Shown: positions 54,221 to 64,000 of the stretch, in pieces
How positions within the stretch are numbered: the stretch's first letter is position 1
How the letters are laid out: each line of letters starts with the position of its first letter
NCBI GenBank assembly: GCA_963693365.1
Contig: CAVNZM010000015.1
Location: 1,612,001-1,676,000, forward strand
Length of the DNA stretch: 64,000 nt
Direction of reading: 5' to 3'
Source: Amoebidium appalachense
Lineage: Eukaryota > Ichthyosporea
Notes under the pieces: model-generated
Told to the model about the DNA's origin: nothing
Database searches by the model: none
The model's input: the letters and a program-made list of their open reading frames with translations, nothing else
Program-made: the position numbers and the translations under genes

Positions 54221-55164
54221 TGAGCTTGTTCGAATTTTTTTTTTCTTTTGACTGGATTTATTCGACGGAAAGATATGCAAGTATGCACAGCATACTGAGA
54301 AGACAATAAAAACTTCACGAGTTATCCAGTAACAAGTGCATACTGAGATACCTGAACACTGTGTGAAAATCATATAAATACTCAATGTGACGACCAACAG
54401 AATTCAACAAAAAGTCTAAAGTGGTCACATTGCTTTGAAATCTCGGAGATCTCACGCCCCGAATTTACGATCACACGCAAAGAGGACCTCAGTCAGGCCG
54501 AGTGCGCGCGCTTTTTATAGCCTTGCTTTGCTATTGAATAAAGTTATCACCTTGTTTGCATCATGCAGATCTGCTACTAAATACCTGCTAATACACACAG
54601 CGAGCCTTGCAACATGTCTCAGCCCAAACCTAGCTATAAGTACTGCTAATAAGGGAAAAAGAGGGGGTATCACGTGTGGCGTGCTAGGCGATACCTAGAG
54701 CATGCAAAGTTGCGGGCATATGATAAGGTGTTAAAATGAACCAATCGGAGCGGATCTAGTGGTTCTCCTACCCAGCACAAATTCCAGAGAGTGGCACTGT
54801 CACAGACGGTAACCTCGAAGGTGCATAGAGTGCTCTGATATTTCAAATGAAATACTCGAATGTATACATATATGTTCAACAACAGCCATAAGTAAAAGTA
54901 AACACGTTAATACGTACATTTATAATCAGCAGTTCGTGGGGTAGGTAATTTACAGTTCCTGTATGCAGTTTAAATTTTTAGAATTGTGCTTTCCTATTGG
55001 TTGTTTTTATCCACGATTAGATGCGCGTGCGTACAAGCTGCACGAGTCTGTGAGAAGGCAAAAAAAACATAGGCTACGGTGGTAGTGTGTAGGGCCGTAG
55101 CGCATGTATATGCGGAATTTATAACCATCAAACATCATCTTGTCGTCATATATGCACCGGCAAA
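54221..55164. other. Head-to-head intergenic region between the tyrosinase copies
   Basis: No simple repeats. Contains a minus-strand TATAAAAAG (54511-54520), ATTGG/CCAAT boxes near 54739 and 54988, and TTATAA about 45 bp before the start of the intact gene. No CuA exon for the relic is visible here. Confidence 0.5.
54511..54520 (-). promoter_or_regulatory. Candidate TATA box on the relic's side
   Basis: CTATAAAAAG on the minus strand, about 300 bp upstream of the first recognisable relic sequence. It could mark a surviving promoter that drives the truncated copy. Confidence 0.35.
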
Positions 55165-57071
55165 ATGGCTCCGCGTTTATTTACCCTTATTGTTTCTGTG
55201 TTTGTTGCAGCCACGGGATGCATGGCTGCCAGCGTACCCTCCGTGTGTGATGGGTTAACTGACAGCGAAGGGAGGAGGGTAAGAAAGGAGTGGAGAGAGT
55301 TAACGGCAGACCAGCAAGCAAACTACCTGAATGCGTTGAAAGAACTATACAAGAACGGGAATTGGGATGTGGTCAAGAGGGCCCACTGGGATGAAGCGGT
55401 TGTGGATTTTGCCCACGAGGATTATTTCCTGGCGTGGCACCGCAGTTTTGTGCTGAGGTAAGTAAATAAGCTCTGCCTGCATAATGTATTTGGTGGGGTT
55501 TTTTTTTTTTTTTTTGGGTGAAACGGTATCACTGGAACTATCCGCGGCTGAACTCATGGTCAGTACGATCGCGATATACTTAATCGATACATCTGCATGC
55601 TGTCCTTTTATGATACCCAAGGGAAAGGCGAGAAAAAGCGGTACTCCCAAGAAAGGTGCCCGTGCTCGATTCAAAGGAAAGGAAAGTGCCATTTAGGTGC
55701 TTAATAATAGTATTATGGCAGCATCCCCGTGCGTATGCACATGCTGAATGGTTAATTGCTGTAGTTGTTGCACTTCGTACACTGCTGCTGCACGTGTATG
55801 GTGTGTTCGTAACAGTACTCGCGAAGTTCGTACAAAGTGGTGTTTGGGACACACGCACACACACACACACAGTACACACACGTACACGCGTACACACACA
55901 CACACACACTATATGCAAAGAGTAGCCATCGCACGTACCCCATGCCAAACCAGCACAAAGTGATACCGCACAAACACAAAACACACGTGAAAACTCTAAC
56001 ACCGAGCCACATATATTGTTCAACATATCGGTGCCCGGATATGGCAATCACACCCACCATAAATCGAAGCCCGCTGCCAGGTCACAAACGACATCTGAGC
56101 TAGCAAGTTCATCAAAGGGCATAAATCCCACCACTGAAAACATTTCTTTAACCCTGTGTAATGTAATTTCAGTAGTAATGAAGTAGAAATTTAGTAAATA
56201 TTTCTTTGTCAATGACCGTTTTTCTAAGTAATGTTAGTAGTAATTAATTAGAATTGGTAGTAAACATTTCTTTGTCAATGACCCTAGTTTTTAGTAATTT
56301 TAGCAGTAATTAAGTAAAATTTAACTAAACATTTCTTCAACCCTCTCTAGGTATGAGAACCAGTTGCGCTCCCTCGGCCAGCAGTTTTCCTGCCTGACCA
56401 TCCCCTACTGGGACTGGACCATGGACATTGCCCCCCCTGGCAGCTCCGTTGCAGCATCAATCAACTTCATGCGTTCCCTGGAAGTCGTCATGGAAACTGG
56501 TGGAATAGGTGTGTGCCCGGCCTCAAGGATTACATGTTTTTTCTCCCTATCCCCCCCCCCCCCCCCCCCCCCCCCCAATACACATACATACACGACCCAC
56601 CCGCCCTGCCCCGCCCGCGACCCCCCCCCCCCCCCTCCCCCTCCCCCCCTCCTCCCTCTTCCCACCCAGCCCTCCCCGTCTAACCCCCTTCACATTCTCT
56701 TCCTCTCCATCCCCTTTCCCCCCTCCGCCCTTCCCCCCCCCCCCCCCCCTCCCCCCGCGCTGGGGGTGGGCTCACTTCCTCCTCCCCCTTTGTATTCTAC
56801 CTGAATTCTATGCAGAGCTCATAGGTCACTTGTTAACCAGGGTGAAAAACAGGCACACATGGCATGTGGTGAACTATTAAGTGGTGGCCATTCGAGTATG
56901 TAATCACGGGATGGCTTTTAGCCCCCCTTTCCCTCCCTCGTGTCTGCTTGCCCGCAGCCCGCACTCCCCCAGGCCCCCCTCCCCCCTTCCCCCCCCCCCC
57001 CCCAACCCCCTCTCCCAATAAAAAAATCACGAAGGCTGTGTGCCAGTTGGCATACATACTCTTCGTGCGAC

Positions 57072-57103
<32 letters not shown>

Positions 57104-57158
57104 TTGCATGAATCTACCCTTTCCTACATGACGGCGCGTGGGCACATACACACACACG

Positions 57159-57197
<39 letters not shown>

Positions 57198-57609
57198 TTA
57201 TCACCAACCGTGGCGTACCGTGACACACCTAGTTATTCACTCCAACCACTCACAGACCAATTGCTACACCACCAAAAAAAAAAAACAGGACGCGCCAAGG
57301 ACTGTGTTATCAGAACAATCGTAGGCGACGTTCAATACGGCGAGCAACCGATGTGCGTGACCCGAGTTCCTCACCGGGATGGTTGGCGACCATCCGGCCC
57401 TATTGAAATGGCCGACATCATAGGAAACGCTCCCGAATTTCCGGATTTTTCAAACCGACTCAAGTGGGCGCACTCGTTCGTACATGTAGCGATTGGGGGA
57501 ACTATGCAGGATTTCCGGTATTCTCCCAACGACCCTCTCTTCATGATGCACCATGCTTTTATCGACAAGATGTTTGCTGCATGGCAGGTGGGTTTGCATA
57601 TTTTTCGTC

Positions 57610-57653
<44 letters not shown>

Positions 57654-57791
57654 ACCCTTCCCTCAAGCCCCCACTCCTACTCCAAGCCCATCCACCTAGC
57701 TAAAACCTTACATACATATGCTCGCTCCCTCCCACCGCTTGCCCACCTGCACCCACCCACCCACATACACACACACACGACAGGCCCCCCC

Positions 57792-57829
<38 letters not shown>

Positions 57830-59680
57830 CCCCAACCCCCAACCCATCCACCTAGCCAACACCTTGCATACATTCACTTCCTCCCCGCCCTCCCCCCCCC
57901 CCCTCCCCCCCCCCCCCCCCCCCTCCCCCCCCCCCCCCCCCCCCCCCCCCTCCCCCCCCCCCCCCCCCCCTCCCCCCCCCCCCCCCCCCTTCTCCTCTTC
58001 CCCCCTCCTCCCCCACCCACCCACACCTCCACACACACATCCACATGCACACATACATACATTCATACGAGACAATCTCCTCCCCCCCCCCCCCCCCCTC
58101 CCTCCCTTTCCACACCCTACACCTCCTTATCGACTACCCTCCGCCTATAAATCTTTACAACCCTCCCTCCAATCCATACCGAAGTCCATAAAGTTCAAAA
58201 ATTTAACATTAGAATGCCCCAATATTCCGCTTATTACTTCACAAACATAACACACCATTTTCTTCCTCAGGCATGCAACCCGGGCAAAATCCCCGACACA
58301 GTCCCGCCCGCGCCCAATCACTACGACCGCCCAATGCCCGGATTTCGCGATGCGGTGACGCCGCGTCAGATGACCGATTGGCTGTCTCTGGGCTACACAT
58401 ACGCAGCAGATGTACTCGACGAAACTACATACTCCACCCTTCTCGCAAGCTGCAAGGGGCAGATTCCTTGGCTTAAAAAGGCAACCGTGCCGCAGCAAAT
58501 AAGAATCGAGGAACCGAAAACCACCACGACAACCACCACCACCACCACCACTGCAAACATTATCGCGACCACGCTGACGAACACGGTGGCGGCACCTGCT
58601 ACATTAACCCCAACCACAACAACAACAACTGTCGCAACAGGGACAGCGGCGACCATTCCTCCCCTCGATCCCAGGAACATTAAGGAGAGCTTGGAGGAAA
58701 GAGTCAATGCGATTAATGAGAAATTGAAGTTGATCAGGGAACGCAAGCGCCCCCCCCTACCCCTCCTACCCATTCTTCGCTGGAATAATCCCAGTTTCCC
58801 CGTTCCCCCCGTTTCTCCCGCGGCTGGTAGAAAACCATCCATTTTTGAAACCATGTTTGCGAATATGAGACAGGGTTTCGGTCTCCCTGGACCAGCCGCG
58901 CCGACCAATCCTCAACCCGTCGGTGGTCCCCCTGTACCTGCACAAAACCCCCCCAACGTACAACCCGGTTACCAAACCCCCCCAACGGCCCTCATCGCAG
59001 ATCAAAATCCCCCAGTACCCCTGCCAGCGAAAATAAACACCCAATCACAGCAACTCGGATACGCACCCCCACTGCCTATCTTACAGCAAAATGTCGGAGG
59101 ATATGTTCCCCCTCTACCTATGAAAATGTTGCCCAAAAATCAGCAACTCGGAGACAAAGTCCCCGAGGCTACCCCCCCCAACCTCCCGTCCGTTTCCTCT
59201 TACGCCGGCGCAAACAGCAAGCCCTCTCTTCCTGCTGCAAACCCCCCCGCCCAGCAACCTGGATACGATTCGACCCCCCCGACCACGAAAATTTCACCCC
59301 AAGCGCAACAACTCGGATACCTTGCCCCACTGCCCCCACCCTCCAGCCCGTCCGACGCAAATATTAAGCCCATCCTTCCGGCTATAAACCCCCCCGCCCA
59401 GCAAGTTGGAGCGAGCCCCGCAAATTCCGCGGCCGCAAACGCAAACGTTGATATCGTTGCAGAGAATGCGCTTGGAATGTTCGTGGACGGAGTCAATTCG
59501 GATATTGCAAATATACCGGCTTTCAAGAACCAAATTTTGAACGTGGGGCTTTCTGTGGCCAAGCAGGCAGAATGCAAAGCGCTTGGGCCCCCACCGGAGG
59601 TGCCTTTGAAAACACAGGAGCATTTCGGGTTAAAACCCCTGAAATTCAAGTGCAAAAGGCAGATACTGGGCTATAGCTGA
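55165..59680 (+). CDS. Tyrosinase with a long proline-rich C-terminal tail, 4 exons, 719 aa
   Basis: Binuclear copper oxidase that hydroxylates phenols and oxidises catechols to quinones, used in melanin formation and cross-linking of walls or shells. Exons: 55165-55457, 56351-56508, 57289-57587, 58271-59680 (2160 nt, frame closes). Residues 1-22 look like a signal peptide, so the enzyme is probably secreted. CuA ligands: H74, H84 and H92 in AHWDEAVVDFAHEDYFLAWHR. CuB ligands: H212 and H216 in WAHSFVHVAIGG, and H238 in DPLFMMHHAFIDKMF. After a conserved linker (YDRPMPGF, YSTLLASCKGQIPWL) comes a tail of about 400 residues: a Thr-rich stretch, a short helical segment, then repeats built on QQLGY, PPLP and NPPAQQ. 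It ends with two cysteines in CKALGPPPEVP and KFKCKR. Function of the tail is unknown. Introns hold C-runs and CA on the sense strand. Confidence 0.95.
57620..58000 (+). repeat. C-run cluster in tyrosinase intron 3
   Basis: C-runs of 17-40 bp, some separated by T or by CA-rich sequence, fill most of the intron between 57587 and 58271. A stretch containing CATCCACCTAGC...ACCTTACATACAT is repeated at about 57690 and 57847. Confidence 0.95.
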
Positions 59681-60431
59681 GCTTTTCCCTGAAAATGGTG
59701 ACCCCTCGTGCCGCCCTTATTTGTATCTGAAATATAAAGCTGTAAATCGTGTTTTTTATGTCGTGTGTAGACTATATACACTAATATTATTGGTATTCAG
59801 ATTTCAACGAGTAGGAAAAAAATGATTTAAGATTAAGGTATATTTTATAAATTCAGTGTATAGCCGTTTGTCAAATTTAGTGTCGTGAGCTTCTATTCGG
59901 CATGACTCACCTACACTGTATCATTTACGTGGAAAGTGAGGGAGGGAGGGGGGGGGGGGGGGGGAGGTGGTGAGAGGAGAGGAGGGGTTATATGAAGCCG
60001 TATATGCATATGATTGTCCGTGTAGATTCGTATGTGCACACAGTCTCCATAAAGCAACTGTTACGGTAAAAGTATTCTAAATAATCGATGTAGCTAATTA
60101 AGTTAACATTAGCAATACATTGTGTAACGTTATAGTAGGTGCCACCGCATGTAGAGGCCGCTGTTAACTTTGATATGTACAAAGTATCACAACACTACAA
60201 GAAACTGTGATCCGTGATAGGTTAATAATATCTACACTGATATAAATATCCACTTGGCCACAGGCTATTCCCTGCTCGATCAGCGTCCCTAACACTTCCC
60301 TGGCTCCAGGCTTCTTTGAAGTTTGCCCCCTCCCCCCACTCCCTTCCCTCCCCCTCCCCCCCTCCCCCCTCCCCCCTCCCCTCCCTTATCCTTCCTCTCC
60401 TCCGTCACCCCTTCCCCCCCTCCCTCCCCTT

Positions 60432-60465
<34 letters not shown>

Positions 60466-60700
60466 ACAAAAAAAAAAAAAAAAAACCCTCTTCACCGGAC
60501 CCAACCACCACTGTTACATTGTAGTTGAGGTGGATAGTCTCAGGCTAACAGTCGTAGCTCAGTCCATATGCATATGCATCCTTTTCTTACTCCTATTAGC
60601 TCAGTCTTGTACGTGCGACACTGTGGATCTGTTAAGATTATCCGTCCCCCCCCCCCCCCCCCCCTCCCCTCCCTCCCTGCACCCCTCCCACCATTCCCCA
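59681..60700. other. Region 3' of the intact tyrosinase
   Basis: AT-rich, no gene recognised. A G-run lies at about 59950-59964, CT-rich and C-run sequence at 60325-60466, and an A-run at 60469-60485. The frame 60323-60871 is open because of these tracts. Confidence 0.5.
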
Positions 60701-60727
60701 ATCCCCCTCATCCCCCTCACCCACCCA

Positions 60728-60800
60728 CCATCTGCTCCCACGGATCAAAGCCTCAGGGTTCAGAGGGATAGGTTTTCCGAATTCGTATGTGCTCGGAACG
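60728..60800 (-). CDS. Possible exon of an unknown minus-strand gene
   Basis: Behind a polypyrimidine-like stretch and GATGCAG (60809-60815) the minus strand reads LKPVPSTYEFGKPIPLNPEA and remains open to a possible donor near 60722. The plus strand of the same segment is also open with a good donor at its end (GACAG|GTGAGA at 60867), so the strand is ambiguous. No family recognised. Confidence 0.2.
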
Positions 60801-60871
60801 GGCTTGAGCTGCATCAAGGAAAGTACAGTAAGGAAATGGGGGATGTTGTGTTGGGGGGCAAAGACAGGTGA

Positions 60872-60953
60872 GAGTGGGGGAAGGGGGGGAGGGGAGGGGA
60901 AGGGGGAGGGGGGAAGGGGGAAGAGGAGGGGTGGGCAGGGAAGTGGGAAAGGA

Positions 60954-60996
<43 letters not shown>

Positions 60997-61145
60997 GGGG
61001 TTGCAGGGAGGGGGGGCGGAGGTGGGCAGAGGACTCCGAAAATGTCGATGGCGTTCACATGCACTGAGTCTATTAGTCAGGCCCGACACACTTGCTTTGG
61101 TGTTTCGACGATAGCACAGAACAAAGGTTTCACTCAACGGATCCA

Positions 61146-61240
<95 letters not shown>

Positions 61241-62100
61241 CGTCACTCTATGTGGGCCAGGCGTCCCAGTTCCCCCTCCCCCCCCCCCCCCCCCCCCCGC
61301 CTCCCCCCTTCCCCCTTTTCTCACTACTGATCCACGTGGGCAGAGCATTAGGAAACGAAAGGTTGTTCACACACTCGCGAGCGTAAAAAACAAAAACGAC
61401 ATAGGTGCGTGTAACTAGTTCAATTGACCAGAGGTGGCACCCAATATGTACATGATTACATTTAGTTTGCCAACTTGAAGGAGGTTTCGCGACATTCCCG
61501 TAGACCCCTGAAAACTACTCTGTGTAGCCGCAAAGAGAAAGTAGTTAACACAAACTCCGGTTGCCCAAATCAGAGGAGCTGATTTGGATCCTTTTAATCA
61601 AGCTGCAGCCCAGACTGCCGTCTAGCTTAAGTGCCAGTGGAAAGGCCTTGCAGGCCTTTTTATAGCAGCATAGACGCAGATTCACTGCAGCCGTAATGAC
61701 GGCAAACGGTTGATTGGCTTCGGGCCCAGCCCATGCCAATCCTCCTCTGCACCAGTGCAGGGGAGAACATATGCACATTCACAATGTACAAACGCCTCTC
61801 TACACACAACGGTACTCAATATATATTACTAATACTACTACAACCAGTAAGGTTTAGTCTTTGGACCATTGTGTTTCCGAGTACATGTGCTACCCACTCT
61901 CCACTTATGCACATTAATAAACACATCTGTCTGCCATCTTTTAACCCTCCGCTAGGCTCCCTATCCGTTGGTTAAGACTGGCCTCCAACTCACGTTTTTA
62001 CGGCCATGATTGGATAAGAACCTCGTGGAGATCTTTATTAGCAACCACTCGTGTTTATTCTCTGCATGGATTGGTGCACAAATAGTTAAACCGGAACTAA
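60872..62100. other. Repeat-rich then repeat-free intergenic DNA
   Basis: G-runs (60957-60995), (GT)n (61147-61176) followed by about 63 G (61177-61239), and C-runs at 61276-61298. The stretch 61310-62100 has no simple repeats. A TATAAAAAG on the minus strand lies at about 61656-61665. No gene recognised. Confidence 0.4.
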
Positions 62101-62109
62101 CCAGTACCT

Positions 62110-62377
62110 GGTTACGAGTTCTCGGTTGTGGCCCACCCTCACGGGGCCACTGTTAGGATTATGATATCAATATGCTGCCCACAGGCCCGTGTGCATATCT
62201 TCCGATCATCACTGATCACCAACGTAGACTGGTGTGCACAGCATTCCTTGCTAAGGGAGGGAGTGTACACGATTGTGCCATACACAACCATGTCTACACC
62301 CCCCCCCCCCCCCCCCCCCCCTCCTCCCCCCCCCCCCTCTCCCCGGGCCCTCCACACCCCTTCTCGACCCCCTCCCT

Positions 62378-62410
<33 letters not shown>

Positions 62411-62547
62411 CCCCCTCCCCCCTTCCCCCCCTCCCCCCCGGCAGCACACACTTGCGCCACGGTGACACTGTACATGTTTCGAGTGGTGGGATCTGTTTCT
62501 GTTGCATACCCTTTGCACATTTGTGTGGTGATCAGTGTGTGTGTGTG

Positions 62548-62579
<32 letters not shown>

Positions 62580-63243
62580 CGCGTGTGTGTGTGCGCGCGT
62601 GTGCGCGTGTGTAACAGGGCTTCTATGTGCTTATAGCAGTGCTCTGACGTCCGTGCGGCTGCGCGCGCGCGTGTGCGCGTGTGTAACATGGCTTCTATGT
62701 GCTTAGAAGCAGTGCTCTGACGTCCGTGCGGCTAAAGAGAGAAAGATAAATGATGATGCACGGAACGCACACGGCAGCGCCATGTGAAAGAGGGACAGGT
62801 GGCCGGGTGTGAGCAAGAAAAACTTTGACAAGGACATTTTCATTTAGGCGAAATGATCGGACCATTTGAAGTCAACCAGGTGTGAATCACGCCAATCACA
62901 TGACGAGGATAGCGTGGAGAGGAAGGGGCTGGTGTGGTGGGTTTTATTTATTTATTGAGTGGTACGAGGTAGAACTTTCCATACACAACGAAAACGGTTT
63001 TGGGACGTCCATAGCTCAGGATACATTATGTGTGCAGTATGAAAGGACACTGATCACCACACAAATGTGCAAAGGGTATGCAACAGAAACAGATCCCACC
63101 ACTCGAATGAACCTGTTATGATTGAAGGTGCAGTAGCACGTAAATAAAGTGTGATATCACGTGTATTCAAAAATCACAGGTGCCTGCTTGCTGGGAAAGG
63201 AGGCGGGGTGGGTGGGAAGGTGGTTTTGGGGGGGGGAGGGGGG

Positions 63244-63282
<39 letters not shown>

Positions 63283-63505
63283 GCACAGCTATCGTCGGAG
63301 CCGATAGCACAACCAGTTTCACAGTGTGTGTAGTTGTCACCGTCGGGATCAACGTCTAGGCTCCAAAAGTAATAGGTGCAACAATTGCACCCGTCAATAC
63401 TACGGTTAGCCCTCGGCGTTGCTACAGACGCAACAATATCAATATGCCCTGCACATGTGTTATAGGCGTTGATATCGGCGCAGCAAATATCACGGTATTG
63501 TTTAC
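62110..63505 (-). CDS. Cysteine-rich, probably secreted protein, fragments only
   Basis: Unrecognised family. The clearest exon is 63505 to about 63285: after CACAG it reads GKQYRDICCADINAYNTCAG, then HIDIVASVATP, GCNCCTYYFWS, DVDPDGDNYTHCETGC and SDDSCA. That is nine cysteines with a calcium-loop-like DPDGDN. A second segment at about 62530-62445 reads QMCKGYATETDPTTR, then MYSVTVAQVCAAG. A third at about 62290-62135 reads KECCAHQS, then ICTRACGQHIDIIILTVAP. The HIDI motif after CxxxCG/CAG is shared with the first exon, so repeated domains are likely. Donor sites are unclear, the 5' end may lie beyond 64000, and the region is rearranged. Gene or relic is undecided. Confidence 0.35.
62479..63106. 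repeat. Perfect 59-bp inverted repeat
   Basis: 62479-62537 (TCGAGTGGTGGGATCTGTTT... to ATCAGTG) is the exact reverse complement of 63048-63106. Both arms encode the same peptide QMCKGYATETDPTTR, one on each strand. So a coding segment of the cysteine-rich gene was duplicated in inverted orientation. Confidence 0.9.
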
Positions 63506-63646
63506 CTGTGACGCGCGCGCGCTGCCGCACGGACGTCAGAGCACTGCTTCTAAGCACATAGAAGCCCTGTTACACACGCGCACACGCGCGCGCGCAGCCG
63601 CACGGACGTCAGAGCACTGCTTCTAAGCACATAGAAGCCCTGTTAC
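62611..63646. repeat. 72-bp repeat, two copies on each strand
   Basis: A roughly 50-bp core (GTAACAGGGCTTCTATGTGC ... GACGTCCGTGCGGCT) plus GCGC/GTGT spacer occurs twice at 62611-62660 and 62683-62733, 72 bp apart. It occurs twice in reverse complement at 63525-63572 and 63596-63646, about 71 bp apart. The outer flanks are (GT)n on the left and (CA)n on the right. Confidence 0.9.
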
Positions 63647-63654
63647 ACACGCGC

Positions 63655-63672
63655 ACACGCGCGCACACACAC

Positions 63673-63750
<78 letters not shown>

Positions 63751-63795
63751 GCACGCACGCACACGCACAGTATAGTCATACCGTACACACACGCG

Positions 63796-63833
<38 letters not shown>

Positions 63834-63835
63834 GA

Positions 63836-63872
<37 letters not shown>

Positions 63873-63875
63873 AGT
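63655..63875. repeat. (CA)n tract with CG and ACAG variants
   Basis: CA-rich sequence directly following the inverted 72-bp repeats. It is complementary to the GT tract at 62536-62612. Confidence 0.95.
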
Positions 63876-63930
63876 CACACACCGTGCCAAAATCATGCTC
63901 GAGCGTGCTCTAGCCCGCGTATGCGCGCAC

Positions 63931-63932
<2 letters not shown>

Positions 63933-63989
<57 letters not shown>
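63933..63989. repeat. Poly-C run at the right edge
   Basis: About 57 uninterrupted C close to the end of the window. The true length may be limited by sequencing. Confidence 0.95.
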
Positions 63990-64000
63990 ACCTTCTTCCC

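Overview
This window is nuclear DNA from a eukaryote. Genes are split by many GT-AG introns (one intron is GC-AG), the genetic code is standard, and splicing restores long reading frames with close animal and fungal homologues. The gene set points to an opisthokont: an animal-type PIF1 helicase, the N-terminal glutamine amidase NTAQ1, the snoRNP assembly factor ZNHIT6/BCD1, a fungal-style PHO80/PCL cyclin, and tyrosinases. A unicellular holozoan such as an ichthyosporean is my best guess, but that is an inference and not proven. The most visible feature is the load of simple repeats: long G/C homopolymers, (GT)n/(CA)n and (GA)n. These fall mostly inside introns and make most of the apparent ORFs ([20 protein letters not shown]) artefacts.

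Layout from left to right. (1) 417-2900, minus: exons of an unrecognised membrane protein running off the left edge. (2) 6158-14856, minus: PIF1-family DNA helicase, 10 exons, 593 aa. (3) 14857-18606: repeat-poor intergenic DNA with two unassigned ORFs. (4) 18607-19683, plus: intronless PHO80-like cyclin. (5) 21496-32713, plus: 13-exon type I membrane ecto-phosphodiesterase/pyrophosphatase, 564 aa. (6) 34778-39337, plus: NTAQ1, 6 exons, 225 aa. (7) 40624-48791, minus: ZNHIT6/BCD1, 8 exons, 400 aa. (8) 50802-54220, minus: 5'-truncated, frameshifted tyrosinase relic, head-to-head with (9) 55165-59680, plus: an intact 719-aa tyrosinase with a very long proline-rich tail. (10) About 60.7-63.6 kb: fragments of a cysteine-rich, probably secreted protein mixed with inverted and tandem duplications.

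The genes do not form a pathway. They mix housekeeping functions (genome maintenance, protein N-degron processing, box C/D snoRNP assembly, cell-cycle or phosphate signalling) with cell-surface or secreted functions (ecto-phosphodiesterase, tyrosinases, cysteine-rich protein).

The most interesting signal is in the introns. In many of them a (GT)n/G-run block near the donor faces a complementary (CA)n/C-run block near the acceptor, and sometimes the splice site lies inside the repeat. Such introns could fold into long hairpins that bring the two splice sites together. Exon models here were built by hand, and phase and total length closed exactly for PIF1, the phosphodiesterase, NTAQ1, ZNHIT6 and the intact tyrosinase.
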